Shown: positions 5,859-13,944 of the stretch, piece after piece | How the letters are laid out: every line of letters begins with the position of its first letter | Position numbering within the stretch: position 1 is the first letter of the stretch | Source: JAGBWK01 sp964462445 | Lineage (GTDB): Bacteria > Bacteroidota > Bacteroidia > Bacteroidales > Muribaculaceae | NCBI GenBank assembly: GCA_964462445.1 | Contig: CAYWXG010000032.1 | Coordinates: 1-27,390 of the forward strand | Length of the DNA: 27,390 nucleotides | Reading direction: 5' to 3' | Position numbers and translations under genes: made by a program | The notes under the pieces: model-generated | Databases searched by the model: none | The model's input: only the letters and a program-made list of their open reading frames with translations | Told to the model about the DNA's origin: nothing

Positions 5859-8342
5859 ATGAATAGAGTAGATGAAATAATTTTTTCGTTGCCAATGAAA
5901 GGTGAGCGAGAGGTATGCGGCATGAGAGTGACGGAGTGTAGTAATTTGCGCCGCTCGAAGGAATGTAGCCATCTTGAAGCAGTGGGCAGAGTGATGAAAA
6001 ATGAGAAGTTGTCGGGGTTGCCGATTGTTGTGATTAGAGATAGTGCAGGAGGTAGAATTGGCATAGTAAAAACCGGGAATAGATTGCGTGCGACAAAACT
6101 GACGGGCGAAGAATCGGGATATGATGTAGGAGGAGTGGCCGGAAATGTTTTGGAAGTAGTGATGACAGGCGAAGATAAGGGAATTGTTATGACCGACGCT
6201 GGTAGGTATAATTTGATGAAGCGAGAGGGTAAATGGGTAGTAGAAGAGGAAGGCGCTTATCCGGTGCTGCATTTCGAGGTAGGAGATGTCATGCAGCTGA
6301 GTGTTGTCGCTGAGGCGCGGGAATTGAAGGGGATTTATGATACTCGGTCGACGCGATTGATAGATGCTGATGCGGAGCGATTGCGAAATGATTTGTTGCG
6401 ATGCTATTATGAGCTTGTTGATAAGACCAATCGCGGAGGGATGGAGTTGCAACCGGTACTTGCTCGATATCGATTGGAGGGTGAAGCCGGAGAGGTGTTG
6501 TATCGGTCGCCAATAGTGCAAGTAGGGGCATCGTCGGGAGTGCAGTGTGTAGAAGAATTGAGATGTGACTTGGTAGAGAATAATAGCCGACGTGGAGAGT
6601 TGCGATTGTCGGCGGAAGTGTATAAGTTGCGTTTATGTGGGAGGTCGGCGAGTGAAGTTTCAGCCGAGAAGGTAAAGCGATTGGTTGTGGAGACATCGTT
6701 GCCGGTTCACCCGGTGGTAGGGAATGTGGTTGCTGCCAATGTGTTGGAGCAATCGGGAACAAATGGAGTTGCATTACGATGCTTTTTGCCCGGTGCTTCG
6801 GTGACAATGGTATCCTCGCGCGAAGATGTTGCTCGTCGGTTGAGCCGATTAGCGATGAAGGGGGATATTGCATTTCGGGAGTCGTTGGTTGTGAATAATC
6901 CATTTGCGTCGGGGAGGGAGATAGCGTTGAATGTAAATGTGGCACGAAGCGGAGTGAATGGAGTGGACTCAGAGATTGCGGCTGTAGAAGAGATGTTGCG
7001 CCGAAGTGTAAAAGTAGAGCCTGAGATGGCGTGTAAATGCATGTTGCCCAATAGGTTTGTAGCAGAAAGTGGATGCGTAGTCGGGAAATATATAGTGTGG
7101 GGTGGAGTCAGAGTTAAAGGATTTCAAGGATATGGAATAGACTCATTTACGACGACGGTCAGTGAAGCCGGGGAGATACATTCATGGCGCAGTGTCGTAG
7201 AAACGGAGTTGTCAACCGGTAAAAGAAGGGTTGTTACGAGTTGGGGGACAGAAAATGCGCCGTTGAAGTTGTCGCCGATTTTGAGTTATCCGCGGGTCGA
7301 TGCGGTGAAGATGCGGATAACGCTTGAACGAGACGGAATAGTATATAGAGGAGAGTTTCCGTTGCAACCAAATGAGAGCCGAACCGGAGCGTATTATTTC
7401 AATGAAGATGGAAGAGAAATAGATTTGCCGGCGATTGAAGATAGTTTTTCATATATTATAGATGAAAAAGAAGATGAGCAATATGCGTCGTTGGTAGTGG
7501 TGTCGTCGGTTGGGAATCCGATGGAGAGTAGGGGGTTAGAGACAGTAGGAACGGGAAGATTGGTGAAAGTGTTAGGGGTTGATAGGCGTGGCAGTGCGTG
7601 GGATTTTGGGAGGCATCGCGTGTATGTCATGACGGAAGGAGGTATATATTTGCTGAGTGTAGGCTTAGAGGGGAAGTCGTTGATGTGTAATAGGATAGAT
7701 CGTCGGGGAGTGATGAGCAAAGGAGGAATTGCCGAGACAGACGATGACCGATATCCGGTAGTGTGTGTTGCATCGGGAGATTTGATAGGTTTGAGTCGCG
7801 GGAATGTGTCAACACTTGAAGAGGGGATTAGCGAGGAGAAATTAGGTTGGGATATATGCAATAAAGAGTTGTGGTTAGCTGAAGCATCAGGGCTGACGCG
7901 AGTGAAAGAGAGATTAGATGGAGGTTGGCGCCAAGTGGGAGGGATTACTGTTACCGGATTTCAAGATAGCGGAGAGGGATTGTTGGTAGAGAGTGATACG
8001 GGAATTAGAGATACGACACTTGGAGAGGAGGGTATGTCAACGATAGGATATAGGTTGAAATTTGAGCTATCGGGATTGGACCGGTTGCGTTGCGTGCGTA
8101 AGTTGCAGCAAGTTGGCATTGATATGCGAGGAGAGATGGTAGTCGGGACCGTGGGAGTCGCAGTTCGCATCCCCGGTATAGATGAAGCAGGCTATGTGGG
8201 CGAGATGTCGATTGCAGGAGATGTCGATATGCCGTTGGTTATGCAGATGGGTGGTTGCCAAGGCTCGGAGGTGGAAGTGGCGATGAGTTTAGAAATGAAA
8301 TCCGGTAGCGAATTAAGAGAGATGTTAGTAATTAAATCGTAG
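5859..8342 (+). CDS. large orphan protein resembling phage structural proteins
   Basis: This is an 827-residue protein from the preferred ATG (an ATG 12 codons earlier is also in frame). It has no signal peptide, membrane span or enzymatic motif that I can recognise. Its order of motifs resembles a family of large virion or tail-associated proteins in Bacteroidales phages and prophages. An N-terminal SLPM...GMRVTECSNLRR segment comes first, then LHFEVGD near residue 145. Later there is LVVVSSVGNPME, the block FGRHRVYVMTEGGIYLLSV, and VVCVASGDLIGLSRG. In those phage proteins the matching stretch reads roughly NPF...FPLYVFTDEGIWAL...VLFTTDRG. I compare from memory, not from an alignment. The flanks (metG, asnA) are host housekeeping genes and no other phage gene is near. 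Base use is like its neighbours, which suggests long residence. Function unknown. Confidence 0.6.
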   Translation: MNRVDEIIFSLPMKGEREVCGMRVTECSNLRRSKECSHLEAVGRVMKNEKLSGLPIVVIRDSAGGRIGIVKTGNRLRATKLTGEESGYDVGGVAGNVLEVVMTGEDKGIVMTDAGRYNLMKREGKWVVEEEGAYPVLHFEVGDVMQLSVVAEARELKGIYDTRSTRLIDADAERLRNDLLRCYYELVDKTNRGGMELQPVLARYRLEGEAGEVLYRSPIVQVGASSGVQCVEELRCDLVENNSRRGELRLSAEVYKLRLCGRSASEVSAEKVKRLVVETSLPVHPVVGNVVAANVLEQSGTNGVALRCFLPGASVTMVSSREDVARRLSRLAMKGDIAFRESLVVNNPFASGREIALNVNVARSGVNGVDSEIAAVEEMLRRSVKVEPEMACKCMLPNRFVAESGCVVGKYIVWGGVRVKGFQGYGIDSFTTTVSEAGEIHSWRSVVETELSTGKRRVVTSWGTENAPLKLSPILSYPRVDAVKMRITLERDGIVYRGEFPLQPNESRTGAYYFNEDGREIDLPAIEDSFSYIIDEKEDEQYASLVVVSSVGNPMESRGLETVGTGRLVKVLGVDRRGSAWDFGRHRVYVMTEGGIYLLSVGLEGKSLMCNRIDRRGVMSKGGIAETDDDRYPVVCVASGDLIGLSRGNVSTLEEGISEEKLGWDICNKELWLAEASGLTRVKERLDGGWRQVGGITVTGFQDSGEGLLVESDTGIRDTTLGEEGMSTIGYRLKFELSGLDRLRCVRKLQQVGIDMRGEMVVGTVGVAVRIPGIDEAGYVGEMSIAGDVDMPLVMQMGGCQGSEVEVAMSLEMKSGSELREMLVIKS

Positions 8343-8422
8343 TTTAAAGAGCTATTTAAGGAAAGGTTTATTAATCTTGTAAGATGAAAATTAACAAAAG
8401 AAGAACATAAAAATAAACAAAA

Positions 8423-8512
8423 ATGAAATTAGGAAAGATTAGCTTGCAGTTAGGCGTGATGATGTTGGCGATGATTGCAATTCGTCCGGTGTTGAAAATA
8501 GAAAATAATTAG
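8423..8512 (+). CDS. possible 29-residue hydrophobic peptide
   Basis: ATG at 8423 opens a short frame ending TAG at 8510-8512. The peptide has a basic start (MKLGK), a central hydrophobic stretch LGVMMLAMIAI able to span a membrane, and a polar end KIENN. It sits 80 bases after the orphan phage-like gene and is followed by a hairpin at 8539-8566. TAATCTTG at about 8371 is one base off the -7 consensus. The frame is short enough to occur by chance, so this is tentative. Confidence 0.3.
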   Translation: MKLGKISLQLGVMMLAMIAIRPVLKIENN

Positions 8513-8528
8513 TCCGGATAAAAGGTGG

Positions 8529-8566
8529 TAAAAAATGGCTAAAGGGAGCATAGAGGCTCCCTTTAG
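8529..8566 (-). terminator. terminator of asnA
   Basis: An 11-bp perfect stem (8539-8549 with 8556-8566) has a six-base loop. On the minus strand it is followed by a T-rich tail (complement of 8529-8535). It lies just past the asnA stop codon. The plus-strand side has only a weak T-run, so it may act less well on the opposite transcript. Confidence 0.75.
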
Positions 8567-8587
8567 TTGTATATGTCGAAATGTGAA

Positions 8588-9622
8588 TTAAATAAGTCGG
8601 ATGCCGGCGGCGGCGAGTTGCTCAATTTGTTCTTCGGGCCAAATCGAAGCTTGAACTTCACCGATGTGGGCTTTTTGCAAAAGGAACATACATAGACGAC
8701 TTTGCCCGATACCACCGCCAATAGAAAGAGGGTATTTTCCTTCGAGGAGTGCTTTGTGGAATTTGAGGTTGGCACGTTCCGGGCACCCTGCTTTTTCGAG
8801 TTGGCAACGAAGAGCTTTAGCGTCGACGCGAATACCCATAGAAGAAATTTCAAATGGGCAGTCGAGTACAGTGTTCCAAAGCATAATGTCGCCATTTAGT
8901 CCGGTAGAGCCTTCACCATTGTCGGTGGACCAGTCGTCGTAGTCGGGAGCGCGACCGTCGTGAGGCTTCCCGTCGGCGAGAGTGTCGCCTATGCCGATAA
9001 TAAATACAGCGCCATATTTCTTAGTGGCTTCATATTCACGTTGTTTTGGCGAGAGATTGGGATATTCGCGTTGCAATTCTGCAGCATGAACGAAAGTGAT
9101 TTCGCGCGGTAGAGTTGGGGTAATGTGTGGGAAACGGTGATATATCATTTCCTCAGTGTCGAGCAACGCAGTGTATATTTTTTTGACAATATCTTTAAGG
9201 AATGAGAGGTTTCTTTCGGGAGCTTCGATAGCGCGTTCCCAGTCCCATTGGTCTACGTAAAGCGAGTGAAGGTTGTCGAGGTCTTCATCGGCACGAATGG
9301 CGTTCATGTCGGTGTAAAGGCCAAACCCGGGAGCGATATCGTAGTCGGCGAGTTTAGCTCGTTTCCATTTTGCGAGAGAATGCACGACTTCGGCATGTTG
9401 ACCGCCAATAGCTTTGACGTTGAAGCCGACCGGCGTTTCGGTGCCATTAAGATCGTCATTAAGTCCGGTGCCGGAAAGTACGAAAAGGGGTGCAGTTACG
9501 CGTCGGAGGTTGAGAGATTCCGAGAGCCGGTCCTGGAAGAACATTTTAATGTCCTTGATAGCAATCTCCGTAGTTTCGGGGAGAAGTTTAAGTTTGTATT
9601 TAGAAGGAATAATGACGGCCAT
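8588..9622 (-). CDS. asnA: aspartate-ammonia ligase (asparagine synthetase A)
   Basis: The enzyme makes asparagine from aspartate and ammonia with ATP cleavage to AMP in the cytoplasm. It is related to class II aminoacyl-tRNA synthetases. The 344-residue length is normal. Recognisable blocks are FFQDRLSESLNLRRVTAPLF near the N-terminus, GLNDDLNGTE, and QHAEVVHSLAKWKR. The active-site run GLYTDMNAIR and the block HSLYVDQWDWE follow. The C-terminal GGGIGQSRLCMFLL corresponds to the class II motif 3 arginine region. It is a single-gene transcript with a good promoter (9670-9701) and a terminator. It uses free ammonia rather than glutamine, unlike AsnB. Confidence 0.96.
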   Translation of the reverse strand: MAVIIPSKYKLKLLPETTEIAIKDIKMFFQDRLSESLNLRRVTAPLFVLSGTGLNDDLNGTETPVGFNVKAIGGQHAEVVHSLAKWKRAKLADYDIAPGFGLYTDMNAIRADEDLDNLHSLYVDQWDWERAIEAPERNLSFLKDIVKKIYTALLDTEEMIYHRFPHITPTLPREITFVHAAELQREYPNLSPKQREYEATKKYGAVFIIGIGDTLADGKPHDGRAPDYDDWSTDNGEGSTGLNGDIMLWNTVLDCPFEISSMGIRVDAKALRCQLEKAGCPERANLKFHKALLEGKYPLSIGGGIGQSRLCMFLLQKAHIGEVQASIWPEEQIEQLAAAGIRLI

Positions 9623-9669
9623 AAAGCTAAGAATTAATCAATGATTGCAAAATGCAAATTAAAGTGGTG

Positions 9670-9701
9670 CAAAGATAAGCAAGATGATTTAAATAAGCAA
9701 A
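9670..9701 (-). promoter_or_regulatory. promoter of asnA
   Basis: On the minus strand TTTG (complement of 9698-9701) and TATCTTTG (complement of 9670-9677) are 20 bases apart, which is an excellent match to the Bacteroidota promoter. It predicts a leader of about 40 bases before the asnA ATG at 9622. Confidence 0.7.
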
Positions 9702-9800
9702 TATATTAAACAAAATGACAACAAAAAGCATATAGTGGAATAAAGAAATGTAATAAGGAAAAAAGTGGGGAATGAGTTTGAGGGGAAGATTATAATAATT

Positions 9801-9973
9801 ATATGTGAGGTAGACCTCCAATATACTTTCGTTCGCGGTAAAAACATTTAAACAAGTTTCATGTTTTTGCTCGCTTATTCGTATATGTGAGATAAATCTC
9901 CAATATACTTTCGTTCGCAGTAAAAACATTGAAACAAGTTTCATGTTTTTGCTCACTTATTCGTATATTTGTG
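9801..9973 (+). repeat. 82-bp tandem repeat, two copies plus a partial third
   Basis: Copy 1 is 9801-9882 and copy 2 is 9883-9964, with a few differences between them (for example GGTAGACCTCC versus GATAAATCTCC). A third copy begins at 9965 with ATATTTGTG and then ends. Each copy starts with a box like TATATGTG and contains CAATATACTTTCGTTCGC. Each ends in an imperfect hairpin (9840-9868 and 9922-9950) with AAAAACAT...ATGTTTTT arms. The array sits directly upstream of the GH13 gene. Confidence 0.9.
9964..9971 (+). promoter_or_regulatory. -7 box of the GH13-WYL transcript
   Basis: TATATTTG matches TAnnTTTG exactly at the end of the 82-bp repeat array, about 50 bases before the ATG at 10023. 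The equivalent positions in the two full repeat copies read TATATGTG, one base off. The nearest TTTG upstream (9948-9951) is too close for a standard -33, so use of this box may need an activator. Confidence 0.45.
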
Positions 9974-10022
9974 AAAGGAAATAAGATTAAATATATTAAA
10001 TGACATAAAAGATTATATTATC

Positions 10023-11453
10023 ATGAAAACAAGAACAATCATTCTTACACTTTTCGCATTTCTATTTGGTAAGGCACTTGCCCAAAATCCGGATCCACGC
10101 GCGTTGACCATTTATCAGATAATGGTCGCTTCATATCAACACTCGCCTGACGGTGCACCGGGCTACAGCGCAATGTGGGGCCCGGATGATGCTCGCAAAA
10201 ATGGTAATCTACGTGGAATCATTAATGCGCTCGATTCAATCAAGTCGTTGGGTGTTAATGCAATATGGATGACTCCGATATTTGACAGTTCAACTGCAAC
10301 GGGTGGAGAAAAGTTGCAGGCAACAGGTTATTTTACCAATAATTTTTTCAAAATAGATCCTCATTTCGGAACAGAAGCCGAATTTAAGGAGTTGGTAGAT
10401 AAAGCGCATAGTTTGGGCATGTACGTGATGCTTGATGGTGTATTCGGACATCATGGAGGAGTGACAACGCCGTCGCCATCGGGGTATATGCTCGATACAC
10501 AGGTGGTCTATTCCGACCGAGGGGAGCAGGGTGGTTCCGGAAATATCGCATATCCCGGCTCTCTCGACTACATGACGGAGGTGGCTACATATTATATAGA
10601 TAAGTATGGTATTGACGGATGGCGTCTCGACCAAGCATATCAAGCGACGCAAGGAGGTCATAATTATTGGATTGAAATGCGAGGCGCTGTAGAAAAATTG
10701 GTGGCAGAGCGTAAAGCACGTGGAGAGAAATGGGGCACGTTAGGCTATATGGTAGGAGAAGATTGGGGAAATGCAGATGTGATAAATCGCGGAGTGTATC
10801 GCGATGGCGGTTTGATAAGCGCATTTGACTTTGATGGCAAAGAAAGAATTTCGGGCCCGATGCAAAAGGTAGATGGCGCAGGATTGGAAAATGGTTGGGC
10901 TGATATAATTACTACGTTATCACCACCCACCGCTCGCGGTTATCTTAATGATGAAGTTATGCCCAATCTCTATTTGACAAACCATGACGGCTATCGATTG
11001 GCTGATCATTTCGACCCCGCCGACCCGCAGTATTATGATAAAATGAAGTTGCGCTACGGTATCTTGGCGGCATATTCAGGTCCGATCACCTTATATTATG
11101 GCGATGAGTTTGCAGACCGCTCACTTGAGTCGGTAGGAGCGCAACCCGACAATATTGCACGCACAACAGGGCATTTGTCGCCACGCAATGCGGGAGAAGC
11201 ATCGTTGCGCGACTTTGTAGCTATGTCAATGAAATTTCGTGCGGAAAATCCGGCGATGTGGCGCGGCAATGCTGCATTTACAACAATGCGCGGACACAAT
11301 GGCGCTGATATACTTGTAGTAACCAAGCGCGACCCCGAGTCAAAGAATAAGGTTGCAATTATATTCTCCGATAAACCTGTCACGTTGAAGTTTCCGACAT
11401 TGTCGGACCCTGTCAAAGTGGAATCATTAATACCTAAGTTTGTGAAATTCTAA
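10023..11453 (+). CDS. secreted GH13 alpha-amylase family enzyme
   Basis: This 476-residue enzyme is predicted to act on alpha-glucans such as starch, glycogen or their oligosaccharides outside the cytoplasm. A signal peptide covers about residues 1-20 (MKTRTIILTLFAFLFGKALA). The TIM-barrel motifs appear in order: GVNAIWMTPI (77-86), region I DGVFGHH (138-144), and region II GWRLDQA with nucleophile Asp203. Region III GEDW has the acid/base Glu246, and region IV LTNHD has Asp322. Region I lacks the usual Asn before the final His. A short C-terminal beta domain ends the protein. There is no lipobox, so it is probably periplasmic or released. The exact specificity cannot be read from the sequence. 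The stop overlaps the next start (TAATG), coupling it to a WYL regulator. Confidence 0.9.
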   Translation: MKTRTIILTLFAFLFGKALAQNPDPRALTIYQIMVASYQHSPDGAPGYSAMWGPDDARKNGNLRGIINALDSIKSLGVNAIWMTPIFDSSTATGGEKLQATGYFTNNFFKIDPHFGTEAEFKELVDKAHSLGMYVMLDGVFGHHGGVTTPSPSGYMLDTQVVYSDRGEQGGSGNIAYPGSLDYMTEVATYYIDKYGIDGWRLDQAYQATQGGHNYWIEMRGAVEKLVAERKARGEKWGTLGYMVGEDWGNADVINRGVYRDGGLISAFDFDGKERISGPMQKVDGAGLENGWADIITTLSPPTARGYLNDEVMPNLYLTNHDGYRLADHFDPADPQYYDKMKLRYGILAAYSGPITLYYGDEFADRSLESVGAQPDNIARTTGHLSPRNAGEASLRDFVAMSMKFRAENPAMWRGNAAFTTMRGHNGADILVVTKRDPESKNKVAIIFSDKPVTLKFPTLSDPVKVESLIPKFVKF

Positions 11454-12349
11454 TGGCAAAAAATCTCCTCTCACGCTATATATGGCTCGTGGACACGATT
11501 CGTCGATACGGGTCGGTAACGCGCAGGCAACTTGATGAGGCATGGGTGCGTTCGGCTTATTCTGAAGGCGCGCCCTTGCCTCGCCGAACATTTTATAATT
11601 ATCGTGCGGCAATAGAGGATCTTTTCAATATCTCGATAGTGTTTAATTCGTCGGACAATACGTATTCAATAGATGAGGATACTTCGGCAGAGGGATTGAC
11701 GGATTGGTTGCTCAATTCGGTAGCGATGACGAATATGTTGAGTGATGCCCGCGAAGTGGCGGATAAAATATTCCTGGAGGAGGTTCCGTCGGCGCGTGAT
11801 TATCTTCCACCGATGGTCAATGCACTAAAAGATAGCCGAGTGGTGGTGATGGACTATCATCCATATACTCGACAGACTCCACATCGGGCTATCTCTTTTC
11901 ACCCATATTTTTTGAAGATATTCCGTCAGAGATGGTATGTCACGGGATTGAATGTTGGAGAAGATAAGATAAAAACTTATGCCCTTGACCGAATAGTGTC
12001 GATGCATGTCGTCGATGAACAATACAGTATCCCCGAATATTTTGATGCTACGGCTTATTCAAAAGATAGTTTTGGAATAGTGTTTAATCGAGGTGAAGTG
12101 AAAGATGTGATACTTCGAGTAGATGCGCGTCAGGCAAAATATTTTCGAGCGTTGCCGTTACACCATTCGCAGCAAGAGACGTTGTCGGACGGATATTCAC
12201 TATTTAGTTATCGCATGAAATTATCGGAAGATTTTGTTCAGGAACTACTGTCGCATGGTTCAAGCGTGACTGTTGTGCGGCCGCCGGAATTGCGCGCGAT
12301 GATAACATCGTCACTACGTGCCAGTCTTGCCAATTATGAAAAATCATAG
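11453..12349 (+). CDS. WYL-domain transcriptional regulator
   Basis: This 298-residue cytoplasmic protein has an N-terminal winged-helix-like segment (residues about 5-60, with SVTRRQLDEAW and LPRRTFYNYRAAIEDLF). A WYL domain follows (about 120-185, with the diagnostic RWYVTG at 160-165 and TYALDRI), then a C-terminal WCX-like region. WYL proteins commonly act as ligand-responsive transcription factors. Its ATG at 11453 shares one base with the GH13 stop codon, so translation is probably coupled. This suggests it senses something linked to the enzyme's substrate or product, but that is inference. No operator was identified with certainty; the 82-bp repeats upstream of the pair are a candidate. 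Confidence 0.85.
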   Translation: MAKNLLSRYIWLVDTIRRYGSVTRRQLDEAWVRSAYSEGAPLPRRTFYNYRAAIEDLFNISIVFNSSDNTYSIDEDTSAEGLTDWLLNSVAMTNMLSDAREVADKIFLEEVPSARDYLPPMVNALKDSRVVVMDYHPYTRQTPHRAISFHPYFLKIFRQRWYVTGLNVGEDKIKTYALDRIVSMHVVDEQYSIPEYFDATAYSKDSFGIVFNRGEVKDVILRVDARQAKYFRALPLHHSQQETLSDGYSLFSYRMKLSEDFVQELLSHGSSVTVVRPPELRAMITSSLRASLANYEKS

Positions 12350-12418
12350 AAGTAAATAATGTAGGAGTTGTAAACAATATAATAATGATTGTGTAATACC
12401 CTTATCACACTCACCCCA

Positions 12419-13504
12419 ATGAAAAGAATATCATCGACACAGTCCGGAGCTAATAAGCAGCTATTTTCGCTCAATTTGATACGAGCGGTTGCTATTATAA
12501 TGGTATTGCTACATCATTGTTTGCGCGATGATTTGAGTGAAGATTTTAAGTATCTGCTTGATTTGGTCCTCGATGCCGATGCATTGCTGTTTTTTATGAT
12601 ATCCGGGGCGTTGTTGATGCCGGTGAAGGGTTCGTGGAGTGAATTTATCCGCCGAAGAGCCGTGAAAGTGTTTGTACCGTTTGTGATTTGGACGTTGATA
12701 TATGCGCTTAGCTATTATTCAGATGGTTGGATAAATGATTACACTTTGGCAATGCAGATAAGGTGGAGTTGGTTGTCGTTTAATTTTTGGCCGGGTTGGT
12801 TTATTCCAACACTAATATCGTTGTATCTAATAATGCCTTTATTGTCGCCTTGGATTGCGACGGCCACGCGCAAGCAGTTTCACTATGTGTTGATATTGTG
12901 GTTGTTGAGTAGCGTATTGCCATATTTGCAGCCGATAGCGGGCTTTGACATTCGATACACACCTTTTACTTTGATGCTCAACGCAGTGCCATATGCCATA
13001 ATCGGATATTATCTGACATATTATCGTAATCGGCAGCCGTTGTTGCCGTCGTATGTAGTTCAAGAGCCAATTGGAGGGGTTACGATGTCGGAGGCACGTC
13101 GACAAGCGCGTCGAATCCGATTGGTTGTGATGTATGCCATGATGATAGTCGCCGGAGTGGTGTTGCCATTTGTGTTGCGCGATGCTTTTGATCAGGTTGA
13201 TGTGCGAAGTATAAGTCATGAATGGACAGCAACCCCCGGAGTGGTTCTTTCTATATTCTATTTTTCTCTTTTGATCAGAGTCAAGACTCTTGGGGTAATA
13301 GTTGATAAAGTTGTCAATATAGTATCGCGCTATTCATTTGGTATATATTTGAGCCATTCGTTGTTTCTAACGGTATTGTTTCCGCGATTTATTCCGGAGA
13401 TAATGGATTCTACGATACTACTTTTTATTATGGTGTTCGCGAGTTCGTTTGCGCTGACATATTTGTTAAGGAAGATACCATTTCTCGGTCGATATATGGG
13501 ATAA
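12419..13504 (+). CDS. membrane acyltransferase 3 family protein
   Basis: From the ATG at 12419 the protein has 361 residues. A TTG start at 12389 would add ten residues and looks less likely. It has about ten hydrophobic spans and the family's N-terminal signature SLNLIRAVAIIMVLLHHC, with the likely catalytic His at 32 or 33. Acyltransferase 3 proteins move acetyl or similar groups onto sugars of surface polysaccharides or other exported molecules in the inner membrane. The acceptor here is unknown. It follows the WYL gene by 69 bases on the same strand and is closed by a strong terminator. A second member of the family lies at 13945-14991, but the two are quite different in sequence. Confidence 0.88.
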   Translation: MKRISSTQSGANKQLFSLNLIRAVAIIMVLLHHCLRDDLSEDFKYLLDLVLDADALLFFMISGALLMPVKGSWSEFIRRRAVKVFVPFVIWTLIYALSYYSDGWINDYTLAMQIRWSWLSFNFWPGWFIPTLISLYLIMPLLSPWIATATRKQFHYVLILWLLSSVLPYLQPIAGFDIRYTPFTLMLNAVPYAIIGYYLTYYRNRQPLLPSYVVQEPIGGVTMSEARRQARRIRLVVMYAMMIVAGVVLPFVLRDAFDQVDVRSISHEWTATPGVVLSIFYFSLLIRVKTLGVIVDKVVNIVSRYSFGIYLSHSLFLTVLFPRFIPEIMDSTILLFIMVFASSFALTYLLRKIPFLGRYMG

Positions 13505-13516
13505 AAAAAAGACACA

Positions 13517-13549
13517 AAAAGAGCCGTTTCACAACGGCTCTTTTCTTTA
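13517..13549 (+). terminator. terminator after the acyltransferase
   Basis: A 12-bp perfect stem, AAAAGAGCCGTT at 13517-13528 with AACGGCTCTTTT at 13533-13544, closes a four-base loop. It is T-rich on the plus side and A-rich on the other, so it may work in both directions. Confidence 0.85.
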
Positions 13550-13572
13550 AACCTTTATCTTAATCTAATACT

Positions 13573-13653
13573 ATGAAAAACACACATACAAAAGAAGTAA
13601 CAATTTTTGATTTGACAAAATGTTTTGGCGTTTTTTTGAGGGATTCGTACTAA
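13573..13653 (+). CDS. possible 26-residue ORF between two terminators
   Basis: ATG at 13573 opens a frame to TAA at 13651-13653, encoding MKNTHTKEVTIFDLTKCFG followed by VFLRDSY. The start context (CTAATACTATGAAAAA) resembles real Bacteroidota starts. There is no recognised family, and it lies alone between two hairpins. It could be a small protein, a relic of a longer gene, or chance. Confidence 0.2.
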   Translation: MKNTHTKEVTIFDLTKCFGVFLRDSY

Positions 13654-13690
13654 AAAATGTGAAAATGGCGAATATTGGCAGAAAAGGGTA

Positions 13691-13726
13691 AAAAAAAGAC
13701 CTAACTCTGCAAGTTAGACCTTTTTA
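13691..13726 (-). terminator. terminator of tRNA-Pro
   Basis: A hairpin with an internal two-base mismatch pairs AAAAAGACCTAACT with AGTTAGACCTTTTT. On the minus strand it ends in a T-run about 15 bases after the tRNA-Pro 3' end. The T-run on the plus side means it could also stop readthrough from the left. Confidence 0.7.
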
Positions 13727-13741
13727 TAGATTAAAAAAATG

Positions 13742-13814
13742 TCGGGGTGAGAAGACTCGAACTTCCGACCTCCACGTCCCGAACGTGGCGCGCTGCCAAC
13801 TGTGCTACACCCCG
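13742..13814 (-). tRNA. tRNA-Pro (anticodon CGG)
   Basis: On the minus strand the acceptor CGGGGTG pairs with CACCCCG, with discriminator A at 13742. The anticodon stem CCACG/CGTGG encloses TTCGGGA, giving anticodon CGG, which reads CCG proline codons. The T-arm contains GTTCGAGTC. The length is 73 without CCA, and CCA is not encoded (the next bases are CA). A terminator follows, and a -7 box precedes it at 13831-13838. Confidence 0.95.
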
Positions 13815-13830
13815 ATTGGCTTTCAGCGTG

Positions 13831-13838
13831 CAAATTTA
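13831..13838 (-). promoter_or_regulatory. -7 box of tRNA-Pro
   Basis: The minus strand reads TAAATTTG, a full TAnnTTTG match, 17 bases before the tRNA 5' end. No clear -33 element is seen upstream. Confidence 0.5.
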
Positions 13839-13944
13839 CAAATTATTTTTTATATAACCTCGTGTTTTGGAATTTTTTTGGTTTTTGATTAGAGCTATTA
13901 TTGCATTTTGGCATTGAGGATTGCATTTAGGACTAAAGGGCCTT

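Noticed and set aside
5850..6945. Long minus-strand frames opposite the orphan phage-like gene
   Set aside because: They are low-complexity, His/Ser/Pro-rich antisense frames, whereas the plus strand has one unbroken 827-codon frame with a promoter-like box.
5859..8342. Prophage region
   Set aside because: Only one phage-like protein is present. No integrase, terminase, portal, capsid or lysis gene and no attachment repeats were found around it.
9627..9956. 109-codon minus-strand frame in the asnA-GH13 spacer
   Set aside because: It is mostly a translation of the 82-bp tandem repeat and overlaps the asnA promoter.
12389..12418. Upstream TTG start for the acyltransferase
   Set aside because: The added ten residues have no family match, and the ATG at 12419 places the first membrane span at the usual distance.
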